Source of the DNA: Leptolyngbya sp. FACHB-321
Lineage (GTDB): Bacteria > Cyanobacteriota > Cyanobacteriia > Leptolyngbyales > Leptolyngbyaceae
Direction: 5' to 3'
NCBI RefSeq assembly: GCF_014695975.1
Contig: NZ_JACJPI010000073.1
Span: 124,001 to 188,000 of the forward strand
DNA: 64,000 nt
Position numbers and translations under genes: made by a program. The notes beneath the pieces are model-generated. The model had not been told where the DNA came from. It made no database searches and saw only the letters and a list, made by a program, of their open reading frames with translations. Positions 55,315-64,000 of the stretch are shown piece after piece (the stretch's first letter is position 1; every line of letters starts with the position of its first letter).

Positions 55315-56110
55315 ACTGTTCTAAGACCATTCTGAGGCTTCAGTGCGGAGAAGTGTTATCTATCAGTGCTATGGTTTAGGGCGGGTATAGGGGGAAGCTC
55401 TGGCTAGGAGAAATACACCCACTACTCCTTTAAGGCAAATGTTCTTAGCTCTTTCAAGATAGCGATGTAATCAGCGACGATCGCTCAACGTAGTACTGTA
55501 AAAGTTCTGTCTATAGCGGTTGGGGCAAGCATTCGCTAAGGTCGAGAGCAGAGATGCACGCTGCGCTCTAACGGGTGAGGTTGTCTGGAGGTGATGTAGC
55601 ACATCCTTCTCTTAAGTTATCTTAAGGCTCGTTGACTGTACCCAGCGTCAAATACCGCACTTCTATCCAGTTAATTGATGAATTTTGGGTAAAGATTGCA
55701 GTTTTACTCTGCACATGCGCGGCTTTTTAGCTAGTCGTCCACTGGAGCTTCGCTGACTCGGTAAGTATTCTCAACATTTATCAGAGGGAGATATGAGCTT
55801 TGTTTGCAATTAGGGGGTTTCAGCCCCTTCACTGCTAAAACATCCTTGGGATTAAGCATTGAATTACCTGTAACGTTGACAACTTACAGGAGGTATAGCA
55901 TTGCCATAACCCTACACAAAACCTGACTTTAGGAGATTTCTAGCAAACAAAATACCCGTAGGGGCAGGTTTGATACCAACGTGGTCGGTTATTCACAAAG
56001 CTTCTGGCAAAACCTGTCCCCTACAAGCGGTACATTCTTTCTCAGAAATCTCTTTACTTAATCTAAGCCTCACAGTTTAACTATGCCCAACAACTGAGAG
56101 GATGCTGCAA
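55315..56110. other. 800-bp intergenic region with element remnants
   Basis: Between the PAS kinase (start side) and PBP (3' side), both on the minus strand. It carries the fold-back element at 55928-56057. At 55793 a six-codon frame ATG..TAG follows a good ribosome site (GAGGGAG) and runs into a GGGG/CCCC hairpin at 55814-55827; an AGGAGG at about 55889 is followed by no usable start. These orphan ribosome sites may be remains of a decayed + strand gene. No complete gene is visible. Confidence 0.45.
55928..56057. repeat. Nested fold-back (MITE-like) element
   Basis: Two inverted repeats lie one inside the other: outer GAGATTTCT (55933-55941) with AGAAATCTC (56044-56052), and inner GTAGGGGCAGGTTT (55958-55971) with AAACCTGTCCCCTAC (56010-56024; one inserted base). 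GTAGGGGCAGGTTT-type ends recur in cyanobacterial genomes. The DNA could fold on itself over about 120 bases. No transposase gene is present. Confidence 0.6.
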
Positions 56111-58384
56111 TCAACGCACACTTTTACTCATGTAGTTGCCCCAAAGTTGGGCTGCTTCGCCGCTGCTGCCAGACGTAGGGGAATTGTTATCATTCCCTAA
56201 CCAAACACCCGTGACCAAGCTACCGGGGATATAACCTACAAACCATAGGTCAACATTGTCATTAGTAGTGCCTGTTTTTCCGGCTTCGCCTTGCCCGATT
56301 GCCGCAGCGCGTCCCGTACCTCCACGCACGACACCTTGCATTAAACTGGTCATTGTCTCTGCAATGTCTGGGCTGAGAACGGGTTGTCTAAGCTGTGGAT
56401 CTCGGTCGGCACTGTAGATAATGCGGCAGGTTTTGACATCTTTCGGAATTTTACAGTCACCACCGTCCAGTATGCGTCGGATAGCACGGGGTGGGTTGCT
56501 AACGCCGCGATTGGCAAAGATGCTAAAGGCTCCTGTTAGCTCTAGCGGTGTCACTTCACTCTCGCCTAGTACCAGCCCAGGTGTGGCTTTGAGGGTAGAG
56601 CGGATACCCATGCGTTGAGCCGTGCGGATGGTGTTGTCTAGCCCTGCAGCTTGAGCTACTCGTAGCGCAATGACGTTCTCAGACTGTGCCAAGCCTGTAG
56701 ATATATCGAGGCTACCGCCGCCAGTCCGACAGCCTGCAAACGATTGTCCCTGCCAGTCTAGCGGTGCACACGAGTAGGTGGTGCCAGGTGAAATGCCTTG
56801 CTCAAATGCTGTTGTATAGGCAAAGACTTTGAACGTAGAGCCAGGTTGCCGTAGTGCCTGGGAGGCTCGATTGAACTGGCTTTTTTTGTAGTCTACGCCG
56901 CCTACAAGCGCAAGTACTTCGCCGTTTTGAGAATCAATGGTGACGATCGCCCCCTGCGAGAAGCCTGCGCTAGCCCCAGCATTATTGACCGCCTCTTGCA
57001 GACTGGCTTCGGCGCGGGACTGTAGTTTGAGATCAAGTCCCGTTTCAATGATGAAGTTGCCTTCTTCGGCAAGCTCTGAACCTAAAAGCTGCTGAAGTTC
57101 AGTAAACACATAGCTGTAGTAGTAGGGCGCAAGCACATTATCTAGCTGCGCTTTGGCTTTGGGGTTGACATCAACGCGCGATCGACGTGCCCGTTGGATT
57201 TCTTCAGCGCTGGCTAGATTTAGCTCTGCCATGCGCTGCAAGACACCATCGCGGAGTTCGATCGCCTTGTTGTAGTCGCGCACAGGGTTAAAGCTATTGG
57301 GTGCAGGCAGAATGCCCACTAGAGTCGCGGCTTCTGATAACGTCAGGTCTTTGGCAGACTTACCCAGATAAAACTGCGCCGCATCTTCAAACCCATAAGC
57401 TTCGTTGCCCAGATAGACACGGTTGAGATAGGTCAGCATGAGAAAATCTTTGCTGTAAAACGTCTCCAGCTTTAGAGCAACTGCTGCTTCGCGCAGTTTG
57501 CGTCCGGCCGAATCCTGGGTGCCCACGTACTGCCGCAGCAGGCTACGAGCAAGCTGTTGGGTCAGCGTACTGCCGCCCTCACGAATTTCGCCGCCTCGCA
57601 CGTTAGCGACCAATGCCCGCAGCGTGCCGATCGGGTCAACGCCAAAATGCCAGTAAAAACGGGAGTCTTCGGAGGCGATCGCCGCCTTCGCAAGGTATGG
57701 CGAAAAGTCTGACAGGTTCTTAAACTCGGTATGGGTACGGTTTGTCACCGGACTAAGCGGCGTTTGCCCATCCCGCGCTAATACTACAAAGGGTCCCTGT
57801 ACCGAATCAGGCAATGGCTGTACCGAAAATTTTTGCCACTCCAGCAGCACCCCTGCCACTGCAAGGGCTGTCACGCCACCAACGCCATACATCCAGTAGC
57901 GAACGGCTTGCACATACCAGGGTGGTGGATCAATAAACTGAATGCGAACGGCAGCCGCTAGTTCTGGTGGACCGAGCGTATAAGCTGCTTTGTGTCGTAA
58001 GCGAGTCGATCGCACCCGTCGCTTGCCACGATAAATGCCATTTGTAGAGTTTTCGTCTTTAAGAAAAAACGGCGGACGAAACAAGGTGCTCAAAAGGCTT
58101 TGCCGCTGGCTGTCTCGGTTAAGCGAGAGATGCACCTGGCTAACAACTGGATTCCGCACGACTATATCGCACGTTTTGGAGCTGCGCCCCAGCATATAGC
58201 GATCGCCTAGCAATGGATAGACCTCTGCCTGCTCGGCTCCTGCCTCCTGCACCCATAGTTCTGGCACCCGTGCGTTTGGCTTTAGCTTCAGCTTAGAAAA
58301 ATTGATCTTTGCCTGAACAGTCTGCACTGCCTGGGTAATGGCACCGACAAGCGTTTGCGATCGACGAGGGGGCGGCGGGGTCAT
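56111..58384 (-). CDS. Class A penicillin-binding protein with N-terminal FHA domain
   Basis: A 757-residue bifunctional murein synthase. Unusually it starts with a forkhead-associated domain (about 41-150: GRSSKTCDIVVRNPVVSQVHL, then ENSTNGIYRGKRR), which reads phosphothreonine. A membrane helix (about 165-182) follows, then the GT51 transglycosylase with catalytic Glu239 (ASEDSRFYWHFG) and GGSTLTQQLARS, and the transpeptidase with Ser in PGSTFK (about 510), SEN and KTGTT. Because the FHA precedes the helix it lies in the cytoplasm, so the enzyme may be steered by a Ser/Thr kinase. This fusion is known in cyanobacteria. Stands alone. Confidence 0.93.
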   Translation of the reverse strand: MTPPPPRRSQTLVGAITQAVQTVQAKINFSKLKLKPNARVPELWVQEAGAEQAEVYPLLGDRYMLGRSSKTCDIVVRNPVVSQVHLSLNRDSQRQSLLSTLFRPPFFLKDENSTNGIYRGKRRVRSTRLRHKAAYTLGPPELAAAVRIQFIDPPPWYVQAVRYWMYGVGGVTALAVAGVLLEWQKFSVQPLPDSVQGPFVVLARDGQTPLSPVTNRTHTEFKNLSDFSPYLAKAAIASEDSRFYWHFGVDPIGTLRALVANVRGGEIREGGSTLTQQLARSLLRQYVGTQDSAGRKLREAAVALKLETFYSKDFLMLTYLNRVYLGNEAYGFEDAAQFYLGKSAKDLTLSEAATLVGILPAPNSFNPVRDYNKAIELRDGVLQRMAELNLASAEEIQRARRSRVDVNPKAKAQLDNVLAPYYYSYVFTELQQLLGSELAEEGNFIIETGLDLKLQSRAEASLQEAVNNAGASAGFSQGAIVTIDSQNGEVLALVGGVDYKKSQFNRASQALRQPGSTFKVFAYTTAFEQGISPGTTYSCAPLDWQGQSFAGCRTGGGSLDISTGLAQSENVIALRVAQAAGLDNTIRTAQRMGIRSTLKATPGLVLGESEVTPLELTGAFSIFANRGVSNPPRAIRRILDGGDCKIPKDVKTCRIIYSADRDPQLRQPVLSPDIAETMTSLMQGVVRGGTGRAAAIGQGEAGKTGTTNDNVDLWFVGYIPGSLVTGVWLGNDNNSPTSGSSGEAAQLWGNYMSKSVR

Positions 58385-58603
58385 GAGGGTCTACAAGTAG
58401 AACTGCTGAGATCAGAATCACAACCGTATTTGCAAGTTCCGACCTACTTCAGACTCATTCTAGACAACCACCGCCATTTCTGAACTTTACTCATTGCCAG
58501 TTAAAGGGTTGGGCGATCGATTCAGTTGAGTCAGGCTAATACGCAAGGGAGAGATGCAGGGGAAGCCAGGCGAAGCCCTAATACCCTTCACTTCTTCACT
58601 CCC

Positions 58604-60532
58604 TCATCCCCCCACATGAATCCCCGGACGCTGTTCCGGATTAGGCTCTGCTCGACGAAGCACTTCACGCGTCACGACGGGAATATCGCCTTCACCAAAG
58701 AGGATGAAGCGCAGCAAATACTGGATGGGATTGCCCTCAATCCAGCCAAAGTAAGCGTGTGGGAGCTTGCCGGTTTGGTTGCGAAGCTCTAGCAGGATGG
58801 CGGCAATGGCATTCGGCACAGCCGCACTCTGAGCGCGCAAAATGCGGTATTTACCTACTTCTACCCCTACGACCTGGATCTTATCGATAAACTCAGACGC
58901 ATCAGCGACTTGAATCTCAAGAAACAAAACGGGATCAGTTGGGGGAATCAGGTTGTCCTCACGGACTTCTCGTTCTTTTAAGTAATACTCCTCTACATCG
59001 CCTGTATGGAGCCGATTGGCAATTAAGCGGATGGTGCCCTGACTTTCTTCTGCAATGAATTGACGTGCTGTGGCATCAAATTCAATGTGCTCTGCTCGTA
59101 GCTCGGTCGATCGCCAAACTCGTGAGATGAGAGAGGTTGCCACGATCGCGCCGATAAAGAAGGCAGCAATTCTGATGCCCTCTGGGCGCTCGATAATATT
59201 AGTGACAGTGGTATAGAGAAACACGAGCGTAATGAGGCTAAAGGCAATCGTGCCCCGTTGCGATCGATGATGACGCGCTGCCAGAGCGACTGCAAAGGCA
59301 CCAGAACTCATCAGCACTAGCACACCAGTGGCATAGGCTCCACCCTGCGCTTCTACGTTTGCCTTAAAGAGAATCGTGACTACAAAGGCAATGAGCGTAT
59401 AGACCACTACTAAGGGTCGTGCTGCCAGTGTCCAATTCGGAGCCATACCATAACGAGGCAGATAGCGCGGCACAATGTTGAGCAGCCCTGCCATAGCCGA
59501 TGCCCCTGCAAACCAGAGAATGGCGATCGTGCTCAGATCATAAATAGTACCGAAGGCATCACCCATATAGAAATGTGCCAGGTAGGCAAGGGCGCGTCCA
59601 TTGGCTTTACCGCCTGCCTGAAATTCGGCAGTAGGAATGAGTAGTGTCGTCACCAAACTGCTGGTCAGCAGAAAGAAGCTCATGATGACTGCTGCCGCCG
59701 TCAGCAGCTTGCGGGTATTGCGGATGCGCCCATGCGGAAACTCTTCAGTGTCAGTACTGCTTCCCTTGACTAACGGCATTACCACTACACCTGTCTCAAA
59801 CCCAGACAGCCCCAGCGCTAACTTAGGAAAGAGCAACAGCGCGACCCCCAGCATGGCAAACGGGTTTTGATGTCGGGTAAAGAGCGCAGTTTGCCAGTCT
59901 GCGATCGCCGATGGATGTTGCCAAATCTGGTATGCACCCACACTAATGGTGATCAGGTTCAGCAGCAGGTAGATACTTACCAGGAAAACAGCAAGCCCGA
60001 TCGCTTCGCGGAACCCCCTCAGAAACACTGCACCCAGCAGCGCGATCAAGACTAGGGTAATCGCGATCGCCTGGTCATGTAGAAAGTCTGGCACCAGCGG
60101 ATTTTCAATAACGTGTGCTGTCGCATCTGCTGCCGAAAGGGTAATAGTGATAATAAAGTCGGTCGCGACGAAGCCCAGCAAACACAGCACAAACAGCTTG
60201 CCCTGCCACCAAGGGAGCAGATGTTCGAGCATGGCGATCGATCCTTCACCATTAGGGCTTTTGGCAGCAATGCGCCGATAGATTGGCAAGGCACCAAATA
60301 ACGTTAACAGCACCAAGATTAAAGTTGCTAGCGGCGAAAGCGCTCCTGCTGCCAGCGCCGCAATACCAGGCTGATAGCCCAGCGTCGAGAAATAATCGAC
60401 ACCCGTTAAACACATGACCTGCCACCAGGGATGCGTTGAGTGCGCTCCTCCCTTTTCGTGGCGGTTTTCTTGCAAGAACCAATTAATAAGCTGTTGGCGA
60501 CGCTGTTCAATTGGATTAATCGATTGAGCCAT
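58604..60532 (-). CDS. APC-superfamily permease with large cytoplasmic C-terminal domain
   Basis: A 642-residue transporter with about 12 membrane helices and a C-terminal soluble domain of about 140 residues (from [14 protein letters not shown] on). TM1 starts [24 protein letters not shown], typical of the APC-like amino-acid/potassium permease branch; [15 protein letters not shown] matches a family loop. It resembles the cyanobacterial APC or KUP-like permeases annotated as amino acid transporters; the substrate is unknown. The ATG at 60532 has GGGAG eight bases upstream; the ATG at 60547 lacks a ribosome site. It is divergent from the gene cassette described next. Confidence 0.85.
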   Translation of the reverse strand: MAQSINPIEQRRQQLINWFLQENRHEKGGAHSTHPWWQVMCLTGVDYFSTLGYQPGIAALAAGALSPLATLILVLLTLFGALPIYRRIAAKSPNGEGSIAMLEHLLPWWQGKLFVLCLLGFVATDFIITITLSAADATAHVIENPLVPDFLHDQAIAITLVLIALLGAVFLRGFREAIGLAVFLVSIYLLLNLITISVGAYQIWQHPSAIADWQTALFTRHQNPFAMLGVALLLFPKLALGLSGFETGVVVMPLVKGSSTDTEEFPHGRIRNTRKLLTAAAVIMSFFLLTSSLVTTLLIPTAEFQAGGKANGRALAYLAHFYMGDAFGTIYDLSTIAILWFAGASAMAGLLNIVPRYLPRYGMAPNWTLAARPLVVVYTLIAFVVTILFKANVEAQGGAYATGVLVLMSSGAFAVALAARHHRSQRGTIAFSLITLVFLYTTVTNIIERPEGIRIAAFFIGAIVATSLISRVWRSTELRAEHIEFDATARQFIAEESQGTIRLIANRLHTGDVEEYYLKEREVREDNLIPPTDPVLFLEIQVADASEFIDKIQVVGVEVGKYRILRAQSAAVPNAIAAILLELRNQTGKLPHAYFGWIEGNPIQYLLRFILFGEGDIPVVTREVLRRAEPNPEQRPGIHVGG

Positions 60533-60705
60533 CAACACTACTCCCATGCTGTGTCGCTACTGTTAGGTTATGGCAAGTTGCAGCAATGCTCAAAGTAAAT
60601 TTCACTAAATCTATAGTCTGGTGAGCAGCGTTTCTGATAGACGGGGAAGGGGGGAAGGCAATGTGATTTTGTTCCACCCCTCTACCCTTGATGCCAAACG
60701 CATTG

Positions 60706-61229
60706 TTAGACATCTTTCTCTTGATGAACCGATATGACACGGAAGAGCTTCAGAATATTGCTAGTGCTCAGTTGGCTACTTGTAATTGCCGGGGTTGTAA
60801 CCTCTTTCGCAACCGAGAACTCCCTCCCCCCCGAGTTGCAAAGTTACCTTGCAAGAATAGAAAACGCTCCGCTTGCGAACGGCGAAATTGTTCTAGTCGT
60901 CGTGGATATGACATTTATTGTTTTTGCTGCCGTGCTTACCGTCGGGCTTTTCCGTTTCAGGCGATGGGCATTGACCCTCCTGCCAGTGAGCTACGTCCTC
61001 GGATTTGTTCTCATACCCGTTAATGGGCCTTATGTTGAATCAGGGTGGGTGAGCATCCTGTTCTATTTGGGTAGCTTGGTGGACGGCATCATTTTGGCTC
61101 TCGTTTACTTCACTCCCTTGAGAGAATCCTTCGAGACAAACGGTGCTGTCTAACCAACGGCAGGCGGCGGACGTGCAAATTAGCGGTCACCTCAAGATGA
61201 AATTGAATGCGCGTCGTTGATGACGGGCG
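60706..61229 (+). mobile_element. Lone integron-type gene cassette
   Basis: A 524-bp unit with the full anatomy of an integron cassette. Left junction core site GTTAGAC (60705-60711) and right junction core site GTTAAGT (61229-61235) both fit GTTRRRY, the integrase crossover consensus (cut after G). An ORF begins 28 bases inside the left end and its stop codon overlaps the R'' box GTCTAAC (61148-61154) of a terminal attC-like palindrome. Joining the two ends in a circle makes G+TTAGAC, which is the exact complement of that R'' box. No integrase gene, attI or other attC is present in the window, so this is an isolated insertion. The unit has no HIP1 octamer, unlike its surroundings. Confidence 0.7.
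60734..61153 (+). CDS. Cassette-encoded four-helix membrane protein
   Basis: A 139-residue membrane protein with about four hydrophobic segments: residues 7-26, 50-73, 81-97 and 105-125. Between TM1 and TM2 lies a polar loop TENSLPPELQSYLARIENAPL. It starts MTRKSFRILLVLSWLL. I know no function; small TM proteins of this kind are common cargo of integron cassettes in proteobacteria, and this one looks unlike the neighbouring cyanobacterial genes. There is no Shine-Dalgarno sequence, as is frequent in cassettes. The TAA stop is part of the attC R'' box. An overlapping frame from ATG 60724 is a shadow. Whether it is expressed here is unknown. Confidence 0.7.
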   Translation: MTRKSFRILLVLSWLLVIAGVVTSFATENSLPPELQSYLARIENAPLANGEIVLVVVDMTFIVFAAVLTVGLFRFRRWALTLLPVSYVLGFVLIPVNGPYVESGWVSILFYLGSLVDGIILALVYFTPLRESFETNGAV

Positions 61230-61235
61230 TTAAGT
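61148..61235 (+). other. attC-like recombination site of the cassette
   Basis: An 88-bp imperfect palindrome. Outer boxes: R'' GTCTAAC (61148-61154) and R' GTTAAGT (61229-61235), of the RYYYAAC and GTTRRRY forms. Inner boxes: GACGTGC (61170-61176) with GCGCGTC (61209-61215), one G-T pair. The CGGGCGTTA string before R' is common in known attC sites. The R-to-L spacers (15 and 13 bases) are longer than in textbook sites, so fold and activity are uncertain. Confidence 0.62.
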
Positions 61236-61572
61236 GTTCATTCACTCTAAATGCCGCTTCAGGCGAATAATGAATAGATTTGCATTCACAAGGGATAGAT
61301 CATTGGCAGCTTACGCTATAAACTTTAAATGGAAAGCGATAGGTATTGTTGCTCACTCTTTTCTGATCATTTCTTTCTACCTTATCTAGTAGAGTAAGTT
61401 GAAGGTTTTGCAACGCCCTTACACCGTCTTCGCCACCCTTCTCCTAAGGAGAGGGAGCCATATTGTAGAATTAACCATTTGAACTACGCGCTGCTTCATT
61501 GCATCACTGAACCCGATCGCTTGCCCCTGTCCGCCTGCCCACACCCACGCCGTTATTAAACTAAGAGAAGTC
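61236..61572. other. Spacer before transketolase
   Basis: About 340 bases. It includes a CCCTTCTCC-TA-AGGAGAGGG palindrome (61436-61455), a string type frequent in cyanobacterial spacers. An opposite-strand frame (61419-61658) overlaps the tkt start and looks like chance. Confidence 0.45.
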
Positions 61573-63588
61573 ATGGCTGTCGCAACCACCCAAACCCTCG
61601 AACAACTTTGTATTAATTCCATTCGCTTTCTCGCGGTCGATGCCGTTGAAAAAGCCAAATCTGGTCATCCCGGCTTACCGATGGGTGCTGCGCCGATGGC
61701 ATTCGTCCTTTGGGATCAGTTTCTGCGGTTTAATCCCAAGAATCCCAAATGGTTTAACCGCGATCGCTTTGTGCTGTCTGCGGGGCACGGCTGTATGTTG
61801 CAGTATGCTCTGCTGCATCTGACAGGCTACGACAGTGTGACGATCGACGACATTAAACAGTTCCGTCAGTGGGAGTCGAGAACACCCGGACACCCCGAAA
61901 ACTTTGAGACGGCTGGCGTAGAAGTGACAACGGGTCCGCTAGGCCAGGGGATTGCAAACGCTGTTGGGTTAGCGATCGCCGAGGCTCATCTAGCAGCTAA
62001 GTTCAACCAGCCTGACCTGACTCTAGTTGATCACTACACCTACGTCATTTTGGGCGATGGCTGCAACATGGAAGGCGTATCGGGTGAAGCCTGCTCTCTT
62101 GCAGGGCACTTAGGGCTAGGCAAGCTGATCGCGCTCTATGACGACAACCACATTTCGATCGACGGCTCCACCGACATTGCCTTTACCGAAGATGTCTCCA
62201 AGCGCTTTGAGGCATATGGTTGGCACGTCCTGCATGTTGAAGATGGCAACACGGATTTGGAAGGATTAGCAAAGGCGATCGCGGAAGCAAAAGCCGTGAC
62301 CGACAAGCCCACCATGATCAAGGTGACAACCACGATCGGCTACGGTTCTCCCAACAAGCAAGGCACCGCAGATGCGCACGGCTCGGTGCTTGGTCCCGAT
62401 GAAATCCAACTCACTCGCGATAACCTGGGCTGGGAGTACGAACCCTTTGTTGTGCCCGATGATGCACTGGCACATCTTCGCAAAGCGATCGATCGTGGGG
62501 CTAGCCTCGAAGCCGAGTGGAATGAAACCTGGGCGCAGTACAAGACGAAATATGCCGAAAAAGCAGCGGCGTTCGATCGCCTTCTCAGCGGCAAGCTTCC
62601 CGACGGTTGGGAGAGCGTTTTGCCCACCTACAAGCCCGAAGACAAACAGCTTGCCACTCGCAAACACTCCGAAATCACCCTGAATGCGCTGGCGAAAGTG
62701 CTGCCGGAACTTATTGGCGGTTCCGCTGACCTCACCCACTCCAACCTCACCGAACTGAAAGGAACTGGCAACTTCCAGAAAGGGCAGTACGAAAACCGTA
62801 ACGTTCACTTTGGCGTGCGCGAACACGGTATGGGAGCCATCTGTAACGGCATGGCGCTGCATGGGTCTGGGTTGATTCCCTATGGTGCGACCTTCCTTAT
62901 CTTCACGGACTACATGCGGGGCGCGATTCGCCTGTCTGCACTGTCCCAAGCGGGCGTAATCTGGGTGATGACCCATGACTCGATTGCGCTGGGTGAAGAT
63001 GGTCCTACCCACCAACCCGTAGAAACGATCGCCTCGCTGCGAGCCATTCCCGAACTCACGGTGCTACGTCCCGCTGATGGTACGGAAACTTCAGGAGCTT
63101 ACAAAGTAGCGGTGCTAAATGCTAACCAGAACCGATCGACGTTGATTGCGTTCTCACGTCAGGCAGTGCCGAATCTAGCCGGTTCCTCGATCGATGGTGT
63201 GGCAAAAGGAGCCTACGCAGTCATCGACTCTGATGGTACACCTGATGTCATTTTGATTGGTACAGGCGCTGAAGTCGGTCTGTGCGTCAAAGCGGCTGAA
63301 CAACTCACCAGCGAAGGCAAAAAGGTTCGCGTCATTTCCATGCCATCCTGGGAACTCTTTGAAGCGCAAGATGCCGCCTACAAAGAATCCGTGTTACCTA
63401 AAGCCGTAACCAAGCGCCTGGTTGTAGAAGCAGGCATCAGCATGGGCTGGCAGAAGTATGCTGGGGCTGAGGGCGATATTCTTGCAGTCGATCGCTTCGG
63501 TGTTTCGGCTCCTGGCGGCACGATTATGGAGAAGTTCGGCTTTACCGTTGAGAATGTGGTTGCGAAAGCAAAAGCATTGCTTGCGTAA
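61573..63588 (+). CDS. tkt: Transketolase
   Basis: A 671-residue thiamine-diphosphate enzyme of the Calvin cycle and pentose phosphate pathway. Its N-terminal signature [15 protein letters not shown] (about 29-43), the ThDP GDG..N motif in [14 protein letters not shown] (about 155-168), the metal-site NHISIDG, and the transketolase signature near DGPTHQPVE (about 476-484) are all present. Length matches other Tkt proteins. AAGAGAAG precedes the ATG at 61573. It is probably monocistronic, with a hairpin terminator 80 bases downstream. In a phototroph this is a high-flux carbon-fixation enzyme. Confidence 0.98.
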   Translation: MAVATTQTLEQLCINSIRFLAVDAVEKAKSGHPGLPMGAAPMAFVLWDQFLRFNPKNPKWFNRDRFVLSAGHGCMLQYALLHLTGYDSVTIDDIKQFRQWESRTPGHPENFETAGVEVTTGPLGQGIANAVGLAIAEAHLAAKFNQPDLTLVDHYTYVILGDGCNMEGVSGEACSLAGHLGLGKLIALYDDNHISIDGSTDIAFTEDVSKRFEAYGWHVLHVEDGNTDLEGLAKAIAEAKAVTDKPTMIKVTTTIGYGSPNKQGTADAHGSVLGPDEIQLTRDNLGWEYEPFVVPDDALAHLRKAIDRGASLEAEWNETWAQYKTKYAEKAAAFDRLLSGKLPDGWESVLPTYKPEDKQLATRKHSEITLNALAKVLPELIGGSADLTHSNLTELKGTGNFQKGQYENRNVHFGVREHGMGAICNGMALHGSGLIPYGATFLIFTDYMRGAIRLSALSQAGVIWVMTHDSIALGEDGPTHQPVETIASLRAIPELTVLRPADGTETSGAYKVAVLNANQNRSTLIAFSRQAVPNLAGSSIDGVAKGAYAVIDSDGTPDVILIGTGAEVGLCVKAAEQLTSEGKKVRVISMPSWELFEAQDAAYKESVLPKAVTKRLVVEAGISMGWQKYAGAEGDILAVDRFGVSAPGGTIMEKFGFTVENVVAKAKALLA

Positions 63589-63667
63589 GTTGTTGGTTGT
63601 CAGTAGTTGGTGAGCCAACGCTTTCGCCATGAACGATCGCCCAGAACCGCTCTAATGCCATGCCGAA

Positions 63668-63695
63668 GGCTCTCTGAAATTTCAGGGAGCCTTTT
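63668..63695. terminator. Terminator between tkt and the HTH gene
   Basis: GGCTCTCTGAA and TTCAGGGAGCC form an 11-bp stem (one G-U) followed by TTTT, 80 bases past the tkt stop codon. Its right half overlaps the last codons of the convergent HTH gene. Confidence 0.8.
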
Positions 63696-64000
63696 CGGCT
63701 TGTGCAACTAGGCGATCGATAATTGGCAAAAAGCGCTGAGTTTGAGCCGCATAAGACCAGCCCACACCGTCTGGATCGCGAGTTTGAGTCCAGTCGCTTA
63801 AGAGCGGCAAGTGCTTTTTGCGACTGATAGTTTTTGCTGCCACGCCCAGCCGTTTGGCGAGTTCAGTTTGCGTTAGAGAGTTGGGCAGCGCTGCTACCCC
63901 GGTGTGGTCACCAGCGACAGTGTCAACTACTGGTATAGAGGCAGATGGCGATCGAGACAATTGCAGTGATGAGAAGACGTACACTACATCACCGTGCTCT
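63682..64000 (-). CDS. HTH domain protein, probably continues beyond the window
   Basis: The frame ends at 63682 and stays open to the window edge; the first usable start inside is GTG at 63984, which would give 100 residues. A helix-turn-helix of the Cro/C1 or MarR kind is readable: SLTQTELAKRLGVAAKTISRKK (about residues 36-57), with KTISRKK as recognition helix, followed by a Trp-rich segment DWTQTRDPDGVGWSYA and a helix RFLPIIDRLVAQAE. Function unknown; similar DNA-binding proteins occur in cyanobacterial genomes. Because no upstream stop is seen, I treat the N-terminus as unresolved. Confidence 0.6.
   Translation of the reverse strand, partial: EHGDVVYVFSSLQLSRSPSASIPVVDTVAGDHTGVAALPNSLTQTELAKRLGVAAKTISRKKHLPLLSDWTQTRDPDGVGWSYAAQTQRFLPIIDRLVAQAEKAP

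Noticed and set aside
60600-60704. A second attC or attI immediately left of the cassette
   Set aside because: No RYYYAAC box at a suitable distance and no palindrome; the left flank looks like an ordinary secondary target.
61419-61658. 79-codon minus-strand frame overlapping the tkt start
   Set aside because: Overlaps the well-supported transketolase N-terminus and has no recognisable content.

Overview
The window reads as a chromosome segment of a filamentous, Leptolyngbya/Oscillatoria-like cyanobacterium. Evidence for this is the dense scatter of GCGATCGC-type (HIP1) octamers, families largely confined to or typical of cyanobacteria (DUF1350, DUF3318, an FHA-fused class A penicillin-binding protein, CcaA-type carbonic anhydrase, type III glutamine synthetase, a Ser/GAF/PAS kinase with the HEINNPVNF H-box), and low-complexity CCTTCTGCCTT-like spacers. 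No rRNA, CRISPR array, insertion sequence or prophage was seen. Two tRNAs (Phe-GAA, Lys-CUU) and the 4.5S SRP RNA are present.

Layout. 1-8 kb: an amino-acid permease cut by the window edge, a Tat-exported dienelactone-hydrolase-like enzyme, a GHL10 glycosidase-like protein, a TerB-like acidic protein, tRNA-Phe, DUF1350 and DUF3318 proteins and several small proteins. 7.7-19 kb is mostly housekeeping: a cluster of three DnaA-box-like nonamers, guaA, cbiD, sodB, an active/inactive pair of M16 peptidases, a TPR protein and acetolactate synthase carrying a C-terminal zinc ribbon. 18.5-26.7 kb: carbonic anhydrase, peptidoglycan-binding, transglutaminase-like, msrA, glutaminase, HpxZ-like and hydrolase genes. 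26.9-34.3 kb looks like a surface-modification island: two FkbM methyltransferases, a GT41 (OGT-like) glycosyltransferase, a type IV pilin and a further methyltransferase. 34.9-44.3 kb is a metal/efflux region: sensor kinase, membrane-fusion protein and RND pump on the + strand; Atx1-like chaperone, CopA-type ATPase and cupredoxin on the - strand behind a MerR-type promoter. 45-64 kb: SRP RNA, phasin-like protein, thiD, PPK2, glnN, a PAS/GAF kinase, FHA-PBP, an APC permease, a lone integron-type gene cassette, transketolase and an edge-truncated HTH protein.

The most unusual element is at 60706-61229: a small four-helix membrane protein gene followed by an attC-like imperfect palindrome, bounded on both sides by integron core sites (GTTRRRY). 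When the element is circularised in thought, its right core site becomes GTTAGAC, the exact reverse complement of its internal R'' box GTCTAAC. That is what a site-specifically inserted gene cassette should look like. No integrase or second cassette lies in the window.

Other observations worth checking are the helically phased DnaA-box cluster beside guaA, a 28-bp motif shared by the promoters of the sensor kinase and the efflux operon at nearly equal distance from each start, a MerR-family promoter with a 20-bp spacer in front of the copper genes, a ten-codon coupled leader before the DUF3318 gene, and a nested fold-back element upstream of the HK/PBP genes. All family assignments were made by eye from the translated sequence; no database search was run.
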